Assembly: GCF_030652235.1 (NCBI RefSeq) | Contig: NZ_JAUSBA010000074.1 | Coordinates: forward strand, 1-48,504 | From: Cypionkella sp. | Lineage (GTDB): Bacteria > Pseudomonadota > Alphaproteobacteria > Rhodobacterales > Rhodobacteraceae | Length of the DNA: 48,504 nucleotides | Direction of reading: 5' to 3' | Part shown: positions 21,768-30,739 of the stretch, one piece after another | How positions within the stretch are numbered: the first letter of the stretch is position 1 | How the letters are laid out: every line of letters starts with the position of its first letter | The notes under the pieces: model-generated | The model's database searches: none | What the model was told of the DNA's origin: nothing | Seen by the model: only the letters and a program-made list of their open reading frames with translations | Position numbers and translations under genes: made by a program

Positions 21768-22841
21768 TTATGCGGCCAGTTCATGCCGCAAGATGGCGGC
21801 TTCCGAGCCCGAGATATTGCGGCGGGCGTAATCGCCGTAAGCGTGCGGGTTGTCTGCGATCTCGGGCAGGATGTGCAAAAGGCCTTCGCGCTGTACCGGA
21901 TCAACCGTGTCCAAGGCGGTGTTGGAGGGGTGGAAGCTTTCGGTTTCCAGCCCATTCGCCCACACAATATTATGCTTTTCCAATAGGATATGCACATAGG
22001 TCACCTCGCGCAGCATATGATCAACAACGATGGTGGCGTCGTTGACCAGATCTTCTGCGGCAACCAGCACCTCCGAGGTGTTGAACAAAGCCTGTGCTGC
22101 GGCACCTTTGACCAACATCCGATGCTGCGGCGAGACCAGCAGGTCTTCATCCGGGCGGTAAAGGCCCATCGAGTTTGCCCGAAACCGAATGGGGCGCAGA
22201 TGCGGCATAGCGTAAAGCCGCGCGCCGGACATCCGCCTGTGACCGCTCCACAGCACCTCTTGCGGGCCATTGTCACGGGTCAGGATCATATCGCCGGGGC
22301 GCAAATGACGGATTTGCTGCACGCCATCAGGCGTGGCCACCCGCGTGTCGGGCGTGAAGCAAATCACCCCGCCCGCTGCACGCGCCCCTGCCCCGGAATG
22401 GGTGCGGTCAATTGCGGTACGCACCACCCACAAATCCTGATCGCAGGGCGGCAGATCGCCGACCAGCATCAACAGTTGCGCCCCGGTGTCGGGCACCGAA
22501 ATGATCGTCACGGTGAAGGACTGATGCCCATCGGTGACGATAAAGCCTTGCTCTGGCAGATCGGTAAAAGGTTCATCTGGAACATACTGGGGCGCACCAT
22601 CGCCCCCAACCGCCACCCCCACCAGTCGGCGCACCATGCGCGCCGCCCGCTTGCGTAAATCCGCCGCACCCTCGGCCTTTTCCAGAAGCAACAGCCCTTG
22701 CGGCCCGTCCACGCGGACGGCCGTTCCCGTCCAGCGCCATGCAGCGCCGACCGAGAGAAGATCCATTGATGCGGCCTTAAGGCCATCTACTTCTGTTTGT
22801 GACCAGGATATGACGAACGTGCCCAAAGAGCCCGTTTTCAT
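21768..22841 (-). CDS. Hint-domain (hedgehog/intein-like, Hint_2) protein
   Basis: This protein of about 357 residues has an N-terminal region of 150 residues without a clear signal peptide. A Hint_2 domain then starts at Cys161 (VICFTPDTRVATPDG, HLRPGDMILTRDNGPQEVLWSGHR), with RPIRFRANSMG, DLLVSPQHRMLV, VNDATIVVDHMLREVTYVHILLEKHNIVWANGLETESFHPS. Hint folds can carry out self-splicing-like peptide cleavage at the first Cys, but no C-terminal Asn nucleophile can be assigned. Such proteins are common in Rhodobacteraceae with unknown roles. An in-frame ATG at 22925 would add 28 residues; I prefer 22841, though neither start has a strong ribosome site. A perfect palindrome lies upstream at 22929-22944. 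Confidence 0.8.
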   Translation of the reverse strand: MKTGSLGTFVISWSQTEVDGLKAASMDLLSVGAAWRWTGTAVRVDGPQGLLLLEKAEGAADLRKRAARMVRRLVGVAVGGDGAPQYVPDEPFTDLPEQGFIVTDGHQSFTVTIISVPDTGAQLLMLVGDLPPCDQDLWVVRTAIDRTHSGAGARAAGGVICFTPDTRVATPDGVQQIRHLRPGDMILTRDNGPQEVLWSGHRRMSGARLYAMPHLRPIRFRANSMGLYRPDEDLLVSPQHRMLVKGAAAQALFNTSEVLVAAEDLVNDATIVVDHMLREVTYVHILLEKHNIVWANGLETESFHPSNTALDTVDPVQREGLLHILPEIADNPHAYGDYARRNISGSEAAILRHELAA

Positions 22842-22928
22842 GCCTGTTTGCCCGCTCGTTTTTTGTTTCTTATCTGGAAACGTTAACAGAGGCTTAGCAG
22901 AATTTCTATGGTAAAAAAGCAACATAGC

Positions 22929-22944
22929 AAGTGAATATTCACTT
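22929..22944. promoter_or_regulatory. Perfect 16-bp palindrome, operator candidate
   Basis: AAGTGAATATTCACTT is a perfect inverted repeat in an AT-rich gap. It lies 88 bases upstream of the preferred start of the Hint-domain gene and 46 bases past the stop of the LpxR-like gene (same strand). It looks like a dimeric repressor site; the regulator is unknown and no regulator gene lies beside it. Confidence 0.5.
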
Positions 22945-22990
22945 ATGCATCTTAAGATTGTATGGCGCTATTCAGGACGATTTTGCTTGC

Positions 22991-23905
22991 TTAAAACTTT
23001 AGGTTCAGGTTCAGCCCGCCGACAAGCTGACCTTCTGGCTGCTGATCGAATTCTTTGCTTAGATAGGTGATGCCGTAAAACACCGAGGCCCTCTCGCCCT
23101 GCCATTGTACACCAGCGCGCAGGCGTGAGCGGTCTTCGGTCAGGGTGGCTAAGCCATCTGACGGCAGAAGAGCCGAGTCAAACACCCGCGCGATATCCCC
23201 GCCGAGAATAAAGCTAACCCCTTGATCCCGTGTGCCTTCCACGGCGCGGTAGCGCTGACCTGTGACGCCTTCGCGCACCATCAGATCATCGCGGCCCAAA
23301 GTGCCGATCACCAGATCGCCGCCAACGCGCACAAAATTTTCGACGCCGGCCTGAGCTTGCACGAAGGGGCGCCACTCGGCCCGGTCCCCCAAGGCAAACT
23401 TGCGGCCGAACTCGCCAATAACGGTGGGGTAAATGCCATTGCCGATCTGATCATCAATCACCGTCGGCTCGTCCATACCAACGATCCGATGCACCCATTT
23501 CTGGAAATTGCTGATCCCAGTCTGTGGCCCTAGAAACACCAGATCGGTGCCGACGCTGACATCATTGCCGCGCCAATCGAATTGGGTGTGCAGGCCGAAT
23601 GACAGCGTGGCGGCGTAACGGCGATCCGAGGGCGGCGGCGAGATCAGATCTTCGGGAGCGACAATCTGTGCTGAGGCGCGGAATTCGAGGATTTCGCCGG
23701 GTGTGGTGGGCAAAGCGCCGTCCCATGCATAGCCCCGAATGCGGCTGACCTGATAGCCGCCAGTGCGCCAGCGGTCTTTCTGATCACCCAAAGCGTCATT
23801 GCTGAACATGCGGCCCCAGCCGAGCGTTACCCGATCTTCCGCTTGCGCGGGCAATGCTGCACAAATCGCACCTGCAACCAGCAGAGTCTTTACATAGTTC
23901 AACAT
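22991..23905 (-). CDS. LpxR-like outer-membrane lipid A deacylase family protein
   Basis: This 304-residue protein has a signal peptide (MLNYVKTLLVAGAICAALPAQA) and a chain of amphipathic strands ending in GGLNLNLKF, a typical C-terminal outer-membrane beta strand. In LpxR the catalytic residues are an Asn-Asp pair and a His. Here FSNDALG gives Asn36-Asp37 and FGLHTQFDW gives His106, with WRTGGY near the third position. LpxR removes the 3'-acyloxyacyl group from lipid A; activity here is inferred. The ATG at 23905 fits the signal peptide better than an ATG 16 codons upstream. It is divergent from the histone-deacetylase-like gene. Confidence 0.8.
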   Translation of the reverse strand: MLNYVKTLLVAGAICAALPAQAEDRVTLGWGRMFSNDALGDQKDRWRTGGYQVSRIRGYAWDGALPTTPGEILEFRASAQIVAPEDLISPPPSDRRYAATLSFGLHTQFDWRGNDVSVGTDLVFLGPQTGISNFQKWVHRIVGMDEPTVIDDQIGNGIYPTVIGEFGRKFALGDRAEWRPFVQAQAGVENFVRVGGDLVIGTLGRDDLMVREGVTGQRYRAVEGTRDQGVSFILGGDIARVFDSALLPSDGLATLTEDRSRLRAGVQWQGERASVFYGITYLSKEFDQQPEGQLVGGLNLNLKF

Positions 23906-24079
23906 AGTTGTCCCCAACTTCGCGGCCTTCTGACCTATTCTGCCACAAACCACGCTTTTTATCGTTACAGTTTAACTGTCGTCCCACAACACATCTGCTG
24001 TTGTTGCATTTGCACTATGGCAAGAAGATGGAAAACACTTTCTTAATGCGAAAGAAATTTCGCCGCGAAAGGATGTGCA

Positions 24080-25189
24080 ATGGCCACAGCATTTTACCAT
24101 GACGAGCGGTGTTTGTGGCATACGGGCGGCGAACAGGCGCTGTTTATTCCCGCAGGCGGCTATGTGCAGCCTCCATCTGCCACCGGATTCGCAGAGAACC
24201 CGGAGACCAAGCGCCGGTTTAAGAACCTGCTGGAAGTGGCTGGGGTCTGGCCGCACCTGATGGTGCGCTCGGCTGCACCCTCTGGTCGAGAAGATCTGAT
24301 GCGGGTGCATACGGCGGGTTATCTGGACCGCTTGCAGGCGATGTCGGATGCGGGCGGGGGAAATATCCCGCCACATTTTGCGCCGTTTGGGCAGGGCAGT
24401 TATGAGATCGCCTGTCTGTCCTCGGGTCTGGTCAAACAGGCGGTGGAGGATGTGGTGACGGGGGTGACCCAGAATGCCTATGCGCTGTCGCGCCCGCCGG
24501 GGCACCATTGCCTTCCCGATGCCTCGATGGGGTTTTGCCTGCTGGCGAATATCCCGGTGGCATTAGAGGCAGTGCGGGCCAAGCATGGGCCGTTGCGGGT
24601 GGCGGTGGTGGATTGGGATGTGCATCACGGCAATGGCACCCAGACGATTTTCTATGAGCGCGCCGATACGTTGACGATATCCTTGCATCAGGAAAACTGC
24701 TTTCCGCCGGGTTATGGCGGGGCACAAGATCGCGGTGCAGGTGACGGGTACGGTACAAACCTTAACATTCCGCTGCTGGCGGGCTGCGGCCATCGGGCTT
24801 ATCTTGATGCCTTTGAGCTGTTGGTTACGCCCGCATTGCGGGCGTTCAAACCCGATCTGATCGTGGTGGCTTCGGGCTATGATGCGTCTTGCGTCGATCC
24901 CTTGGCGCGGATGATGGCGACGTCTGAGACGTTTCGGGTGATGGCGCGACAGGTGTTTGGGTTGGCAAACGAGATGTGTGGCGGCAAGATTGTGGTGGTG
25001 CATGAAGGCGGCTATTCTGACATCTATGTGCCGTTTTGCGGGCTGGCGGTGGTTGAAGAATTGCTCGGCACGCGCAGTAAGGTGATTGACCCGCTGCTGG
25101 ACATGTCTGATCTGCAACAGCCGCCCGCCGATCTGATCGCGTTTCAGCGGGCGAGGCTGGAAGCGCAGGCTTTGCGGATTTTCGGCTGA
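24080..25189 (+). CDS. Class II histone-deacetylase-like amidohydrolase
   Basis: This 369-residue zinc enzyme of the arginase/deacetylase fold has the catalytic His pair in SRPPGHHCLPDASMGFC (about 137-153), the zinc ligands in VDWDVHHGNGTQ and SGYDASCVDPLARM, and the catalytic Tyr in VVHEGGYSDIYVPF. All key residues are present. Bacterial members deacetylate acetylpolyamines or other acetylated amines; the substrate here is not defined. Given the polyamine genes elsewhere in the window, an acetylpolyamine is a reasonable guess. It stands alone, starting at an ATG after AAAGGATG. Confidence 0.88.
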   Translation: MATAFYHDERCLWHTGGEQALFIPAGGYVQPPSATGFAENPETKRRFKNLLEVAGVWPHLMVRSAAPSGREDLMRVHTAGYLDRLQAMSDAGGGNIPPHFAPFGQGSYEIACLSSGLVKQAVEDVVTGVTQNAYALSRPPGHHCLPDASMGFCLLANIPVALEAVRAKHGPLRVAVVDWDVHHGNGTQTIFYERADTLTISLHQENCFPPGYGGAQDRGAGDGYGTNLNIPLLAGCGHRAYLDAFELLVTPALRAFKPDLIVVASGYDASCVDPLARMMATSETFRVMARQVFGLANEMCGGKIVVVHEGGYSDIYVPFCGLAVVEELLGTRSKVIDPLLDMSDLQQPPADLIAFQRARLEAQALRIFG

Positions 25190-25355
25190 TTGCCTGATCA
25201 CGAAGGTTTTCCGCGCAAGGAAACGCACACCCTTCCCTGCGCCTGCGCCAGCCTGTATCATAACGCGTGAATGGGTCTGAAAACGGCCAAAGGCAGAGGC
25301 AAAGCCACCAAAAGGTGGGAAAGCGCGAGCAACAATACGCGCAGGGGAGCAGGGC

Positions 25356-26228
25356 ATGACAAGTTTGGCAATGCGACGTTTGATGATTGCGGTGGCGATG
25401 GCTGCGATTTTGACTGGGTGCCAAGAGGGCAAAGGCCCGCTTGCGGCCAAAGCACCCCCTACCGGGGAGGCTCCGGCTGCGTCGAAATCTGTCAAGCTGG
25501 TGGACCGCGATGTGGAAGACCCGTCGATTTTCCAGACCACCGATCAGGCATTGTGGGATGGCCGCCCCTCGTTGGGCGGCGTTTGGGTGGCCTCGCCTGA
25601 TGCTAAAGACCCCGAACGGGTGATCCTGCGCAACACAGCCAATGGCAAATTCGTCATCGGTGCTTTGTTCCGGCGCGAGTTGGACAATCCGGGGCCAAAA
25701 CTGCAAATCTCGTCAGATGCTGCGGCGGCTTTGGGCTTGCTGGCGGGCGAGCCGGGCAAGGTTTCGGTGACTGCGCTGCGGCGCGAAGAAGCGGCGAAAT
25801 CCGCACCCGATGCTAATAAGCCTATTTTAGACGCCGCAGAAACCGTGGCCACCGAAACGCTGGACCCAATCCCCGGCGCGGCGGCAGCCATCGATCGCGT
25901 GGCCCAGAAAAATGACAAACCAACCGCGCCGCCGATTGCCACAATGCCCGCCACTGGCAAACCTGCGGCTGCGGCCCCTGCCCCGGCAGCGCCGAAAGCC
26001 CCGGTCGCCAGCGGCAAAGGTGGGTTGATCCAGATCGGCATTTTCTCGGTGGAGGCCAATGCCAAGCGCGCCACCGCGCAGTTGAACGCCGCAGGGATCG
26101 TGGCGGATATTCGCACCGAGACCGCGCAAGGCAAAAGCTTTTGGTCGGTGACGGCGCGCGGCGACAAGGGCCTGATGGCCAAAATCAAGCAGGCGGGTTT
26201 CAAGGACGCCTATTTCCTGAAAGGCTAA
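25356..26228 (+). CDS. SPOR-domain lipoprotein, RlpA-like
   Basis: This 290-residue lipoprotein has a lipobox ending LTGC with Cys22. It then has an RlpA-like double-psi-barrel region (GGVWVASPDAKDPERVILRN, GKFVIGALFRRELDNPGPKLQISSDAAAALGL) and a Pro/Ala-rich linker. A C-terminal SPOR domain (about 222-290, GLIQIGIFSVEANAKRATAQL through GFKDAYFLKG) binds denuded septal glycan. RlpA proteins act as septal lytic transglycosylases in some bacteria; the catalytic Asp/His of active RlpA are not evident, so this may be only structural. It lies four bases before a DD-carboxypeptidase, supporting a peptidoglycan role. Confidence 0.83.
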   Translation: MTSLAMRRLMIAVAMAAILTGCQEGKGPLAAKAPPTGEAPAASKSVKLVDRDVEDPSIFQTTDQALWDGRPSLGGVWVASPDAKDPERVILRNTANGKFVIGALFRRELDNPGPKLQISSDAAAALGLLAGEPGKVSVTALRREEAAKSAPDANKPILDAAETVATETLDPIPGAAAAIDRVAQKNDKPTAPPIATMPATGKPAAAAPAPAAPKAPVASGKGGLIQIGIFSVEANAKRATAQLNAAGIVADIRTETAQGKSFWSVTARGDKGLMAKIKQAGFKDAYFLKG

Positions 26229-26232
26229 GTCA

Positions 26233-27390
26233 ATGATCTTTCGTTTCTTTTCCGCAGCTGCCCTGTTTTTGATCGCCTGCCTTCCGGCGCAAGCGTTTGA
26301 AACCCGCGCGACGGCGGCGTGGGTTTACGATGTCACCACCCATACCGTGCTGATGGACAAGAACGGTGAAGCCTCGTTGCCGCCCGCGTCGATGTCCAAG
26401 CTGATGACCGTGAACATGCTGTTTGAGGCACTGAAAGATGGCCGTGTCGCGATGGACACCACCTTTGGCGTTTCGGCCCATGCGATGAGCTTTACCGAAG
26501 CGGGCGGCTCGACGATGTATCTGCAGCAGGGCGACCGCCCGACGGTGGAGGATCTGATCCACGGCATTATCATCAACTCGGGAAATGATGCCTGCGTGGT
26601 GGTCGCCGAAGGGCTTGCGGGCACCGAGGGCGCATTTTCCGCGCAGATGACCGAACGCGCTAAGGCCTTGGGGCTGACAGAGTCGAAATTTGCCAATGCA
26701 AGCGGCTGGCCCGACCCCGGCCAGCGGATGAGCATGAAGGATCTGGGGCTGATTTCCGTGCGTCTGATCGAGGAGTTCCCTGAACTTTACAAGGTGTTCG
26801 CCCAGACCGAGTTCAACTATAAAAACCGCGCGCCTGCCAATGCACACAATCGCAACCCTTTGCTGGCGCTGAACATTGGCGCCGATGGGCTGAAGACCGG
26901 GCATACGCAAGAGGCTGGTTTTGGCATGGTCGGATCGGTCAAGCAGGGCGAGCGGCGGATTGTGTTTGCGATCTCGGGCATGACCTCGGACACCGAACGC
27001 GCCGAGGAAGCCGAGCGGATTGCGACTTGGGCGTTTCGGCAGTTTGCGCTGAAAACCGTTGTGAAGGCGGGCGCACAGGTGGCGCAAGCGGCGGTGTTCA
27101 TGGGCGAGGCTGACACGGTGGGACTGGTGCCTGCCGAGGATGTCAAGCTGCTGATGCCGGCGCTGGCGCAGGATGGGTTGCAGGCGCAGGTGATTTATAA
27201 CGGGCCGCTGGAAGCGCCGATTGTCAAGGGGGCCGAGGTGGCGCAACTGGTGATCACCGTACCGGGTCTGCCGGAGCATCGCGTTGGTTTGCTGGCAGTG
27301 ACGGATGTGGCGCAGGGTGGTTTCCTCAAGCGGTTGACCACCGCTGCCCTAAGGCTGCGGGCTGAATATATCGGCACGCCCGCTAGCTGA
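26233..27390 (+). CDS. D-alanyl-D-alanine carboxypeptidase (penicillin-binding protein 5/6 type)
   Basis: This 385-residue exported enzyme has a signal peptide (MIFRFFSAAALFLIACLPAQA) and the three active-site motifs of S11 peptidases: Ser53-Met-Ser-Lys56, Ser116-Gly-Asn118 and Lys221-Thr-Gly223. It trims the terminal D-Ala from peptidoglycan stem peptides. A C-terminal beta domain (PBP5_C, from about residue 275) and the final helix follow. It lies between the SPOR lipoprotein and tmk, with the tmk ATG immediately after its stop. Confidence 0.94.
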   Translation: MIFRFFSAAALFLIACLPAQAFETRATAAWVYDVTTHTVLMDKNGEASLPPASMSKLMTVNMLFEALKDGRVAMDTTFGVSAHAMSFTEAGGSTMYLQQGDRPTVEDLIHGIIINSGNDACVVVAEGLAGTEGAFSAQMTERAKALGLTESKFANASGWPDPGQRMSMKDLGLISVRLIEEFPELYKVFAQTEFNYKNRAPANAHNRNPLLALNIGADGLKTGHTQEAGFGMVGSVKQGERRIVFAISGMTSDTERAEEAERIATWAFRQFALKTVVKAGAQVAQAAVFMGEADTVGLVPAEDVKLLMPALAQDGLQAQVIYNGPLEAPIVKGAEVAQLVITVPGLPEHRVGLLAVTDVAQGGFLKRLTTAALRLRAEYIGTPAS

Positions 27391-28008
27391 ATGTCAGGCA
27401 TTTTCATTTCGTTTGAAGGTATTGACGGCTCGGGTAAGTCTACCCAAGCGCGGTTGTTGGCCGAGGCTTTGCGCGCGCGCGGACTGGTGATGTGTCTGAC
27501 GCGCGAGCCCGGCGGCAGTGCGGGAGCCGAGGAAATCAGGCGTCTGGTGCTGGAGGGCGCGGCGGATCGCTGGTCTACAGAAACCGAATTGCTGCTGTTC
27601 ACCGCTGCACGGCGTGACCATCTTGAAAAGACCATTCGCCCGGCTTTGGCGCGTGGTGAAGTGGTGATCTCGGATCGGTTTGCCGATAGTTCGCGGATTT
27701 ATCAGGGGTTAACGCGCGGCGATCTAAGCGAGACCGTGGACCGTTTGCACGCGCTGATGATCGGGGTTGAACCAGACCTCACCGTGCTGATCGACATCGA
27801 CGCGGGTGAGGGTTTGGCGCGGGCGGTGGCCCGCGCAGGCAAAGAAATGCGTTTCGAAGGCATGGGATTAATCGTGCAACAAAAAGCCCGCGATGGCTTT
27901 TTGGCACTCGCCAAATCCCATCCTGCCCGCTTCCGCGTCATCGACGGCGCGCGCGCGCCCGAAGCCGTCGCCTCCGACGTTCTCGCCACCGTTCTGGCGC
28001 AGCTATGA
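27391..28008 (+). CDS. tmk: Thymidylate kinase
   Basis: This 205-residue kinase phosphorylates dTMP to dTDP. It has the P-loop FEGIDGSGKSTQAR (residues 8-21), the TREPGGS motif, and SDRFADSSRIYQGLTRG with the DRF/Y signature. The lid segment is Arg-poor, and the C-terminus is normal. It follows the carboxypeptidase stop directly and overlaps holB by four bases (ATGA). The tmk-holB-tatD-MBL order is widely conserved in alphaproteobacteria. Confidence 0.97.
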   Translation: MSGIFISFEGIDGSGKSTQARLLAEALRARGLVMCLTREPGGSAGAEEIRRLVLEGAADRWSTETELLLFTAARRDHLEKTIRPALARGEVVISDRFADSSRIYQGLTRGDLSETVDRLHALMIGVEPDLTVLIDIDAGEGLARAVARAGKEMRFEGMGLIVQQKARDGFLALAKSHPARFRVIDGARAPEAVASDVLATVLAQL

Positions 28009-29123
28009 GTGACGATCTGCCAGAACCCGATCGGATTGAGGGCGCACCGCATCCGCGCCATACCCCCCGGTTGATTGGGCAGGCACAGGCGGAAGCGACG
28101 TTTCTGCAGGCGTTTAACGGCACAAGGCTGCACCACGGCTGGCTGATCACTGGGCCGCGCGGAGTTGGTAAGGCAACTTTGGCGTGGCGGATAGCGCGGT
28201 TTTTGCTGGCAACGCCCGATGAGGATGTTGGGATGTTTGCAGCCCCACCGCCATACAATTTGGACATTCCCGAAAGCCATCCGGTGTCGCATCGCATGGC
28301 GGCGCTGACGGAGTCACGGATGTTTTTGCTGCGACGCGCGCCGAATGAAAAGCGCGATAAGTTGCAGACCGTGATCTCGGTCGATGAAGTGCGCAAGATG
28401 AAGTCGTTCTTCGCGCTTTCTGCGGCGGATGGCGGGCGGCGGGTGGCGATCATTGATTCTATTGACGAAATGAACGTCTCGGCGGCCAATGCGTTGCTGA
28501 AGCTGCTGGAAGAACCGCCAGCGCGGGTGACGATCCTGATGATCTCGCACCAGCCTGCCAAGCTTTTGCCGACCATCCGCTCACGTTGTCGCGAATTGCG
28601 GCTGGGGCCGTTGTCGGCGGAAGATCTGTCGGATGCGTTGACGCAGGCGGGCGGCGAGGTGGAGCCTGCGGACCGGGTGGCTTTGGCGGAACTGGCGGGC
28701 GGCTCGGTGGGTGAAGCGTTTCGGATGACCAATCTTGACGGGCTGAAGCTGTATGAAACCCTGATCCGGCTGTTCGCCACCCTGCCCCGGCTGGACCGCC
28801 CCCGCGCGCAGAGTCTTGCCGAGGCGGGGGCTGGTAAGGGCGCGGAAGCGCAGTTCGAGTTGATCGTGACACTGCTCGATTTGTTTCTCGCACGTCTGGC
28901 CCGGGCGGGCACGTTGCAGCTTTTGCCGCCCGAGGCGGCGCGTGGCGAAGGCGAGCTGATTGCGCGGCTGTCGCCCTCGGCCGAACATGCCCGCATTTGG
29001 GCCGATGTGGCGCAACATTTGGGCCTGCGCGCGCGTCGCGGCAAGGCGGTGAACCTTGACCCTGCCGCGCTTCTGATGGATATGGTTCTGCATATCAATG
29101 AGACGGCGGCAGAGCTCGCCTAG
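28005..29123 (+). CDS. holB: DNA polymerase III subunit delta'
   Basis: This 372-residue clamp-loader subunit has a Walker A-like GWLITGPRGVGKATLAWRIA near residue 45, IIDSIDEMNVSAANALLKLLEEPP (the Walker B/sensor region), and the SRC motif in TIRSRCRELRLGPLS. These match delta' rather than gamma/tau. It overlaps tmk by four bases and is followed nine bases later by the TatD gene, consistent with one transcript. Confidence 0.94.
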   Translation: MSDDLPEPDRIEGAPHPRHTPRLIGQAQAEATFLQAFNGTRLHHGWLITGPRGVGKATLAWRIARFLLATPDEDVGMFAAPPPYNLDIPESHPVSHRMAALTESRMFLLRRAPNEKRDKLQTVISVDEVRKMKSFFALSAADGGRRVAIIDSIDEMNVSAANALLKLLEEPPARVTILMISHQPAKLLPTIRSRCRELRLGPLSAEDLSDALTQAGGEVEPADRVALAELAGGSVGEAFRMTNLDGLKLYETLIRLFATLPRLDRPRAQSLAEAGAGKGAEAQFELIVTLLDLFLARLARAGTLQLLPPEAARGEGELIARLSPSAEHARIWADVAQHLGLRARRGKAVNLDPAALLMDMVLHINETAAELA

Positions 29124-29132
29124 AGGTGCAGC

Positions 29133-29933
29133 ATGGCTTTTGAGATTGTTGACAGCCATTGCCATCTCGATTTTCCCGATTTTCAGGATGAGTTGCCGCA
29201 GATCATCGCGCGCGCGCATGAGGCTGGGGTCAGCCGGATGGTGACGATCTGCACGAAGCTGCACAATTTGCTGAATGTGCGGGCGATTGTCGCGGCCTAT
29301 CCGTCGGTGTTTTACGCGGCCGGCGTGCATCCGATGAGTGCCGCCGAGCATCCCCCTGTTTCAGTGAGTGATCTGGTAGCGCTGGCTGACGATCCGAAGT
29401 TTGTCGGCATTGGCGAGACAGGGTTAGACTATCACTACACCGCCGAGACGGCAGAGATTCAGCAAAAATCCCTGCGCATCCATATTGAGGCAGCACAAGA
29501 AACCGGCCTGCCTTTGATCATCCACTCGCGTGCGGCGGACGACGATATGGCGCGAATTTTGGCCGAGGGCATGGCGCGCAAACCCTATGTTTGCGTGATG
29601 CACTGCTTTTCCTCGGGCGAGGCTTTGGGGAAAGCGGCGCTGGAGATGGGGTTTTATCTGTCGATGTCGGGGGTAGCGACTTTCCCCAAATCGCAGGAAT
29701 TGCGCGATATTTTTGCTCGCGCGCCGCTCGATCGAATTTTGTTGGAGACCGACAGCCCTTATCTGGCTCCGCCGCCCTATCGTGGGCGGCGCAATGAACC
29801 TGCCTATACCGCTTTCACCGCACGGGTCGGCGCGGGCGTGTTTGGCGTCACCGAGGCAGAGTTTGCCGCCGCCACCACAGCCAACTTTGACCGCCTGTTC
29901 ACCCGCGCCGCCCACAAAGCGCAGGCGGCATAA
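29133..29933 (+). CDS. TatD-family metal-dependent hydrolase
   Basis: This 266-residue TIM-barrel enzyme has the metal motif DSHCHLDF near the N-terminus, GETGLDYHY, the HSRAADDD segment, MHCFSSG and the final ETDSPYLAPPPYRGRRNEP. These are the signature blocks of TatD deoxyribonucleases. Members remove DNA 3' ends or act on D-aminoacyl-tRNA; the substrate is uncertain. It sits in the tmk-holB-tatD-MBL run and its stop overlaps the next ATG. Confidence 0.93.
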   Translation: MAFEIVDSHCHLDFPDFQDELPQIIARAHEAGVSRMVTICTKLHNLLNVRAIVAAYPSVFYAAGVHPMSAAEHPPVSVSDLVALADDPKFVGIGETGLDYHYTAETAEIQQKSLRIHIEAAQETGLPLIIHSRAADDDMARILAEGMARKPYVCVMHCFSSGEALGKAALEMGFYLSMSGVATFPKSQELRDIFARAPLDRILLETDSPYLAPPPYRGRRNEPAYTAFTARVGAGVFGVTEAEFAAATTANFDRLFTRAAHKAQAA

Positions 29934-30739
29934 TGGCGACGCTGCGGTTTACCATTCTGGGCTGCGGCTCGTCGGGCGGCGTGCCTCGGCTTGGGGGCGA
30001 TTGGGGTGATTGTGATCCGTTGAACCGCAAGAACCGCCGCCGTCGCTGCTCGGTGTTGGTGGAGCGGCTGACGGGCGATGCGATCACCCGGGTGCTGATC
30101 GACACCTCGCCCGACATGCGCGAGCAACTGCTGGATGCCGGAATTGGCACGCTGGATGGCGTGGTGTTCACCCATTCGCATGCCGATCACACCCATGGCA
30201 TTGACGATTTGCGCCAGATCGTGTTCAACATGCGGCAGCGGCTGGCGGTCTGGGCCGATCATCCGACGCAAGAGGCGCTGTTGACGCGGTTTGCCTATGC
30301 GTTCGTGCAACCCGAAGACTCGCCCTACCCGCCCATCCTTGATCTGCACACTATCGCACATGGCGTCTTTGAGGTGCCGGGGCCAGCGGGGCCGATCAGT
30401 TTCACGCCGATGGTAGTCGATCATGGCTCGATGCAGGCTTTGGGGTTTCGGATTGGGGGCATTGCCTATATCCCCGATGTGGTGACCATTCCCGAGGCGG
30501 CTTGGCCGCAGCTTCAAGGGCTTGAGTGTTGGATCATCGACGCGTTGCGCCGTAAACCGCATCCGACCCATGCGCATCTGGCGCTGACATTGGAGTGGAT
30601 CAATCGCGCACGCCCGGCCCTGTCGGTGATCACCAATATGCATCTGGATATGGATTACGACACGCTGGTGGCGGAACTGCCGCAGGGGGTGACCCCGGCG
30701 TTTGACGGCATGGTGCTGACGTTTGAAAATGTCGTATGA
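29933..30739 (+). CDS. MBL-fold metallo-hydrolase (PhnP-like)
   Basis: This 268-residue protein has the metallo-beta-lactamase fold. GCGSSGGVPRLGGDWGDCDP with following NRRRRCSV is the PhnP/cyclic-phosphodiesterase-like start. HSHADHTHGIDDLR gives the HxHxDH metal site, and VVDHGSMQALGFRI and TNMHLDMDY give the other ligands. PhnP-type enzymes cleave cyclic phosphodiesters. This copy is not near phosphonate genes, so the substrate is open. It overlaps the TatD stop by one base and the next gene by four. Confidence 0.87.
   Translation: MATLRFTILGCGSSGGVPRLGGDWGDCDPLNRKNRRRRCSVLVERLTGDAITRVLIDTSPDMREQLLDAGIGTLDGVVFTHSHADHTHGIDDLRQIVFNMRQRLAVWADHPTQEALLTRFAYAFVQPEDSPYPPILDLHTIAHGVFEVPGPAGPISFTPMVVDHGSMQALGFRIGGIAYIPDVVTIPEAAWPQLQGLECWIIDALRRKPHPTHAHLALTLEWINRARPALSVITNMHLDMDYDTLVAELPQGVTPAFDGMVLTFENVV

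Noticed and set aside
24563-25540. 325-codon minus-strand frame opposite the HDAC-like gene
   Set aside because: The plus strand carries a complete zinc deacetylase motif set, and the minus frame is a His/Arg-rich shadow that runs past the gene into unrelated DNA.
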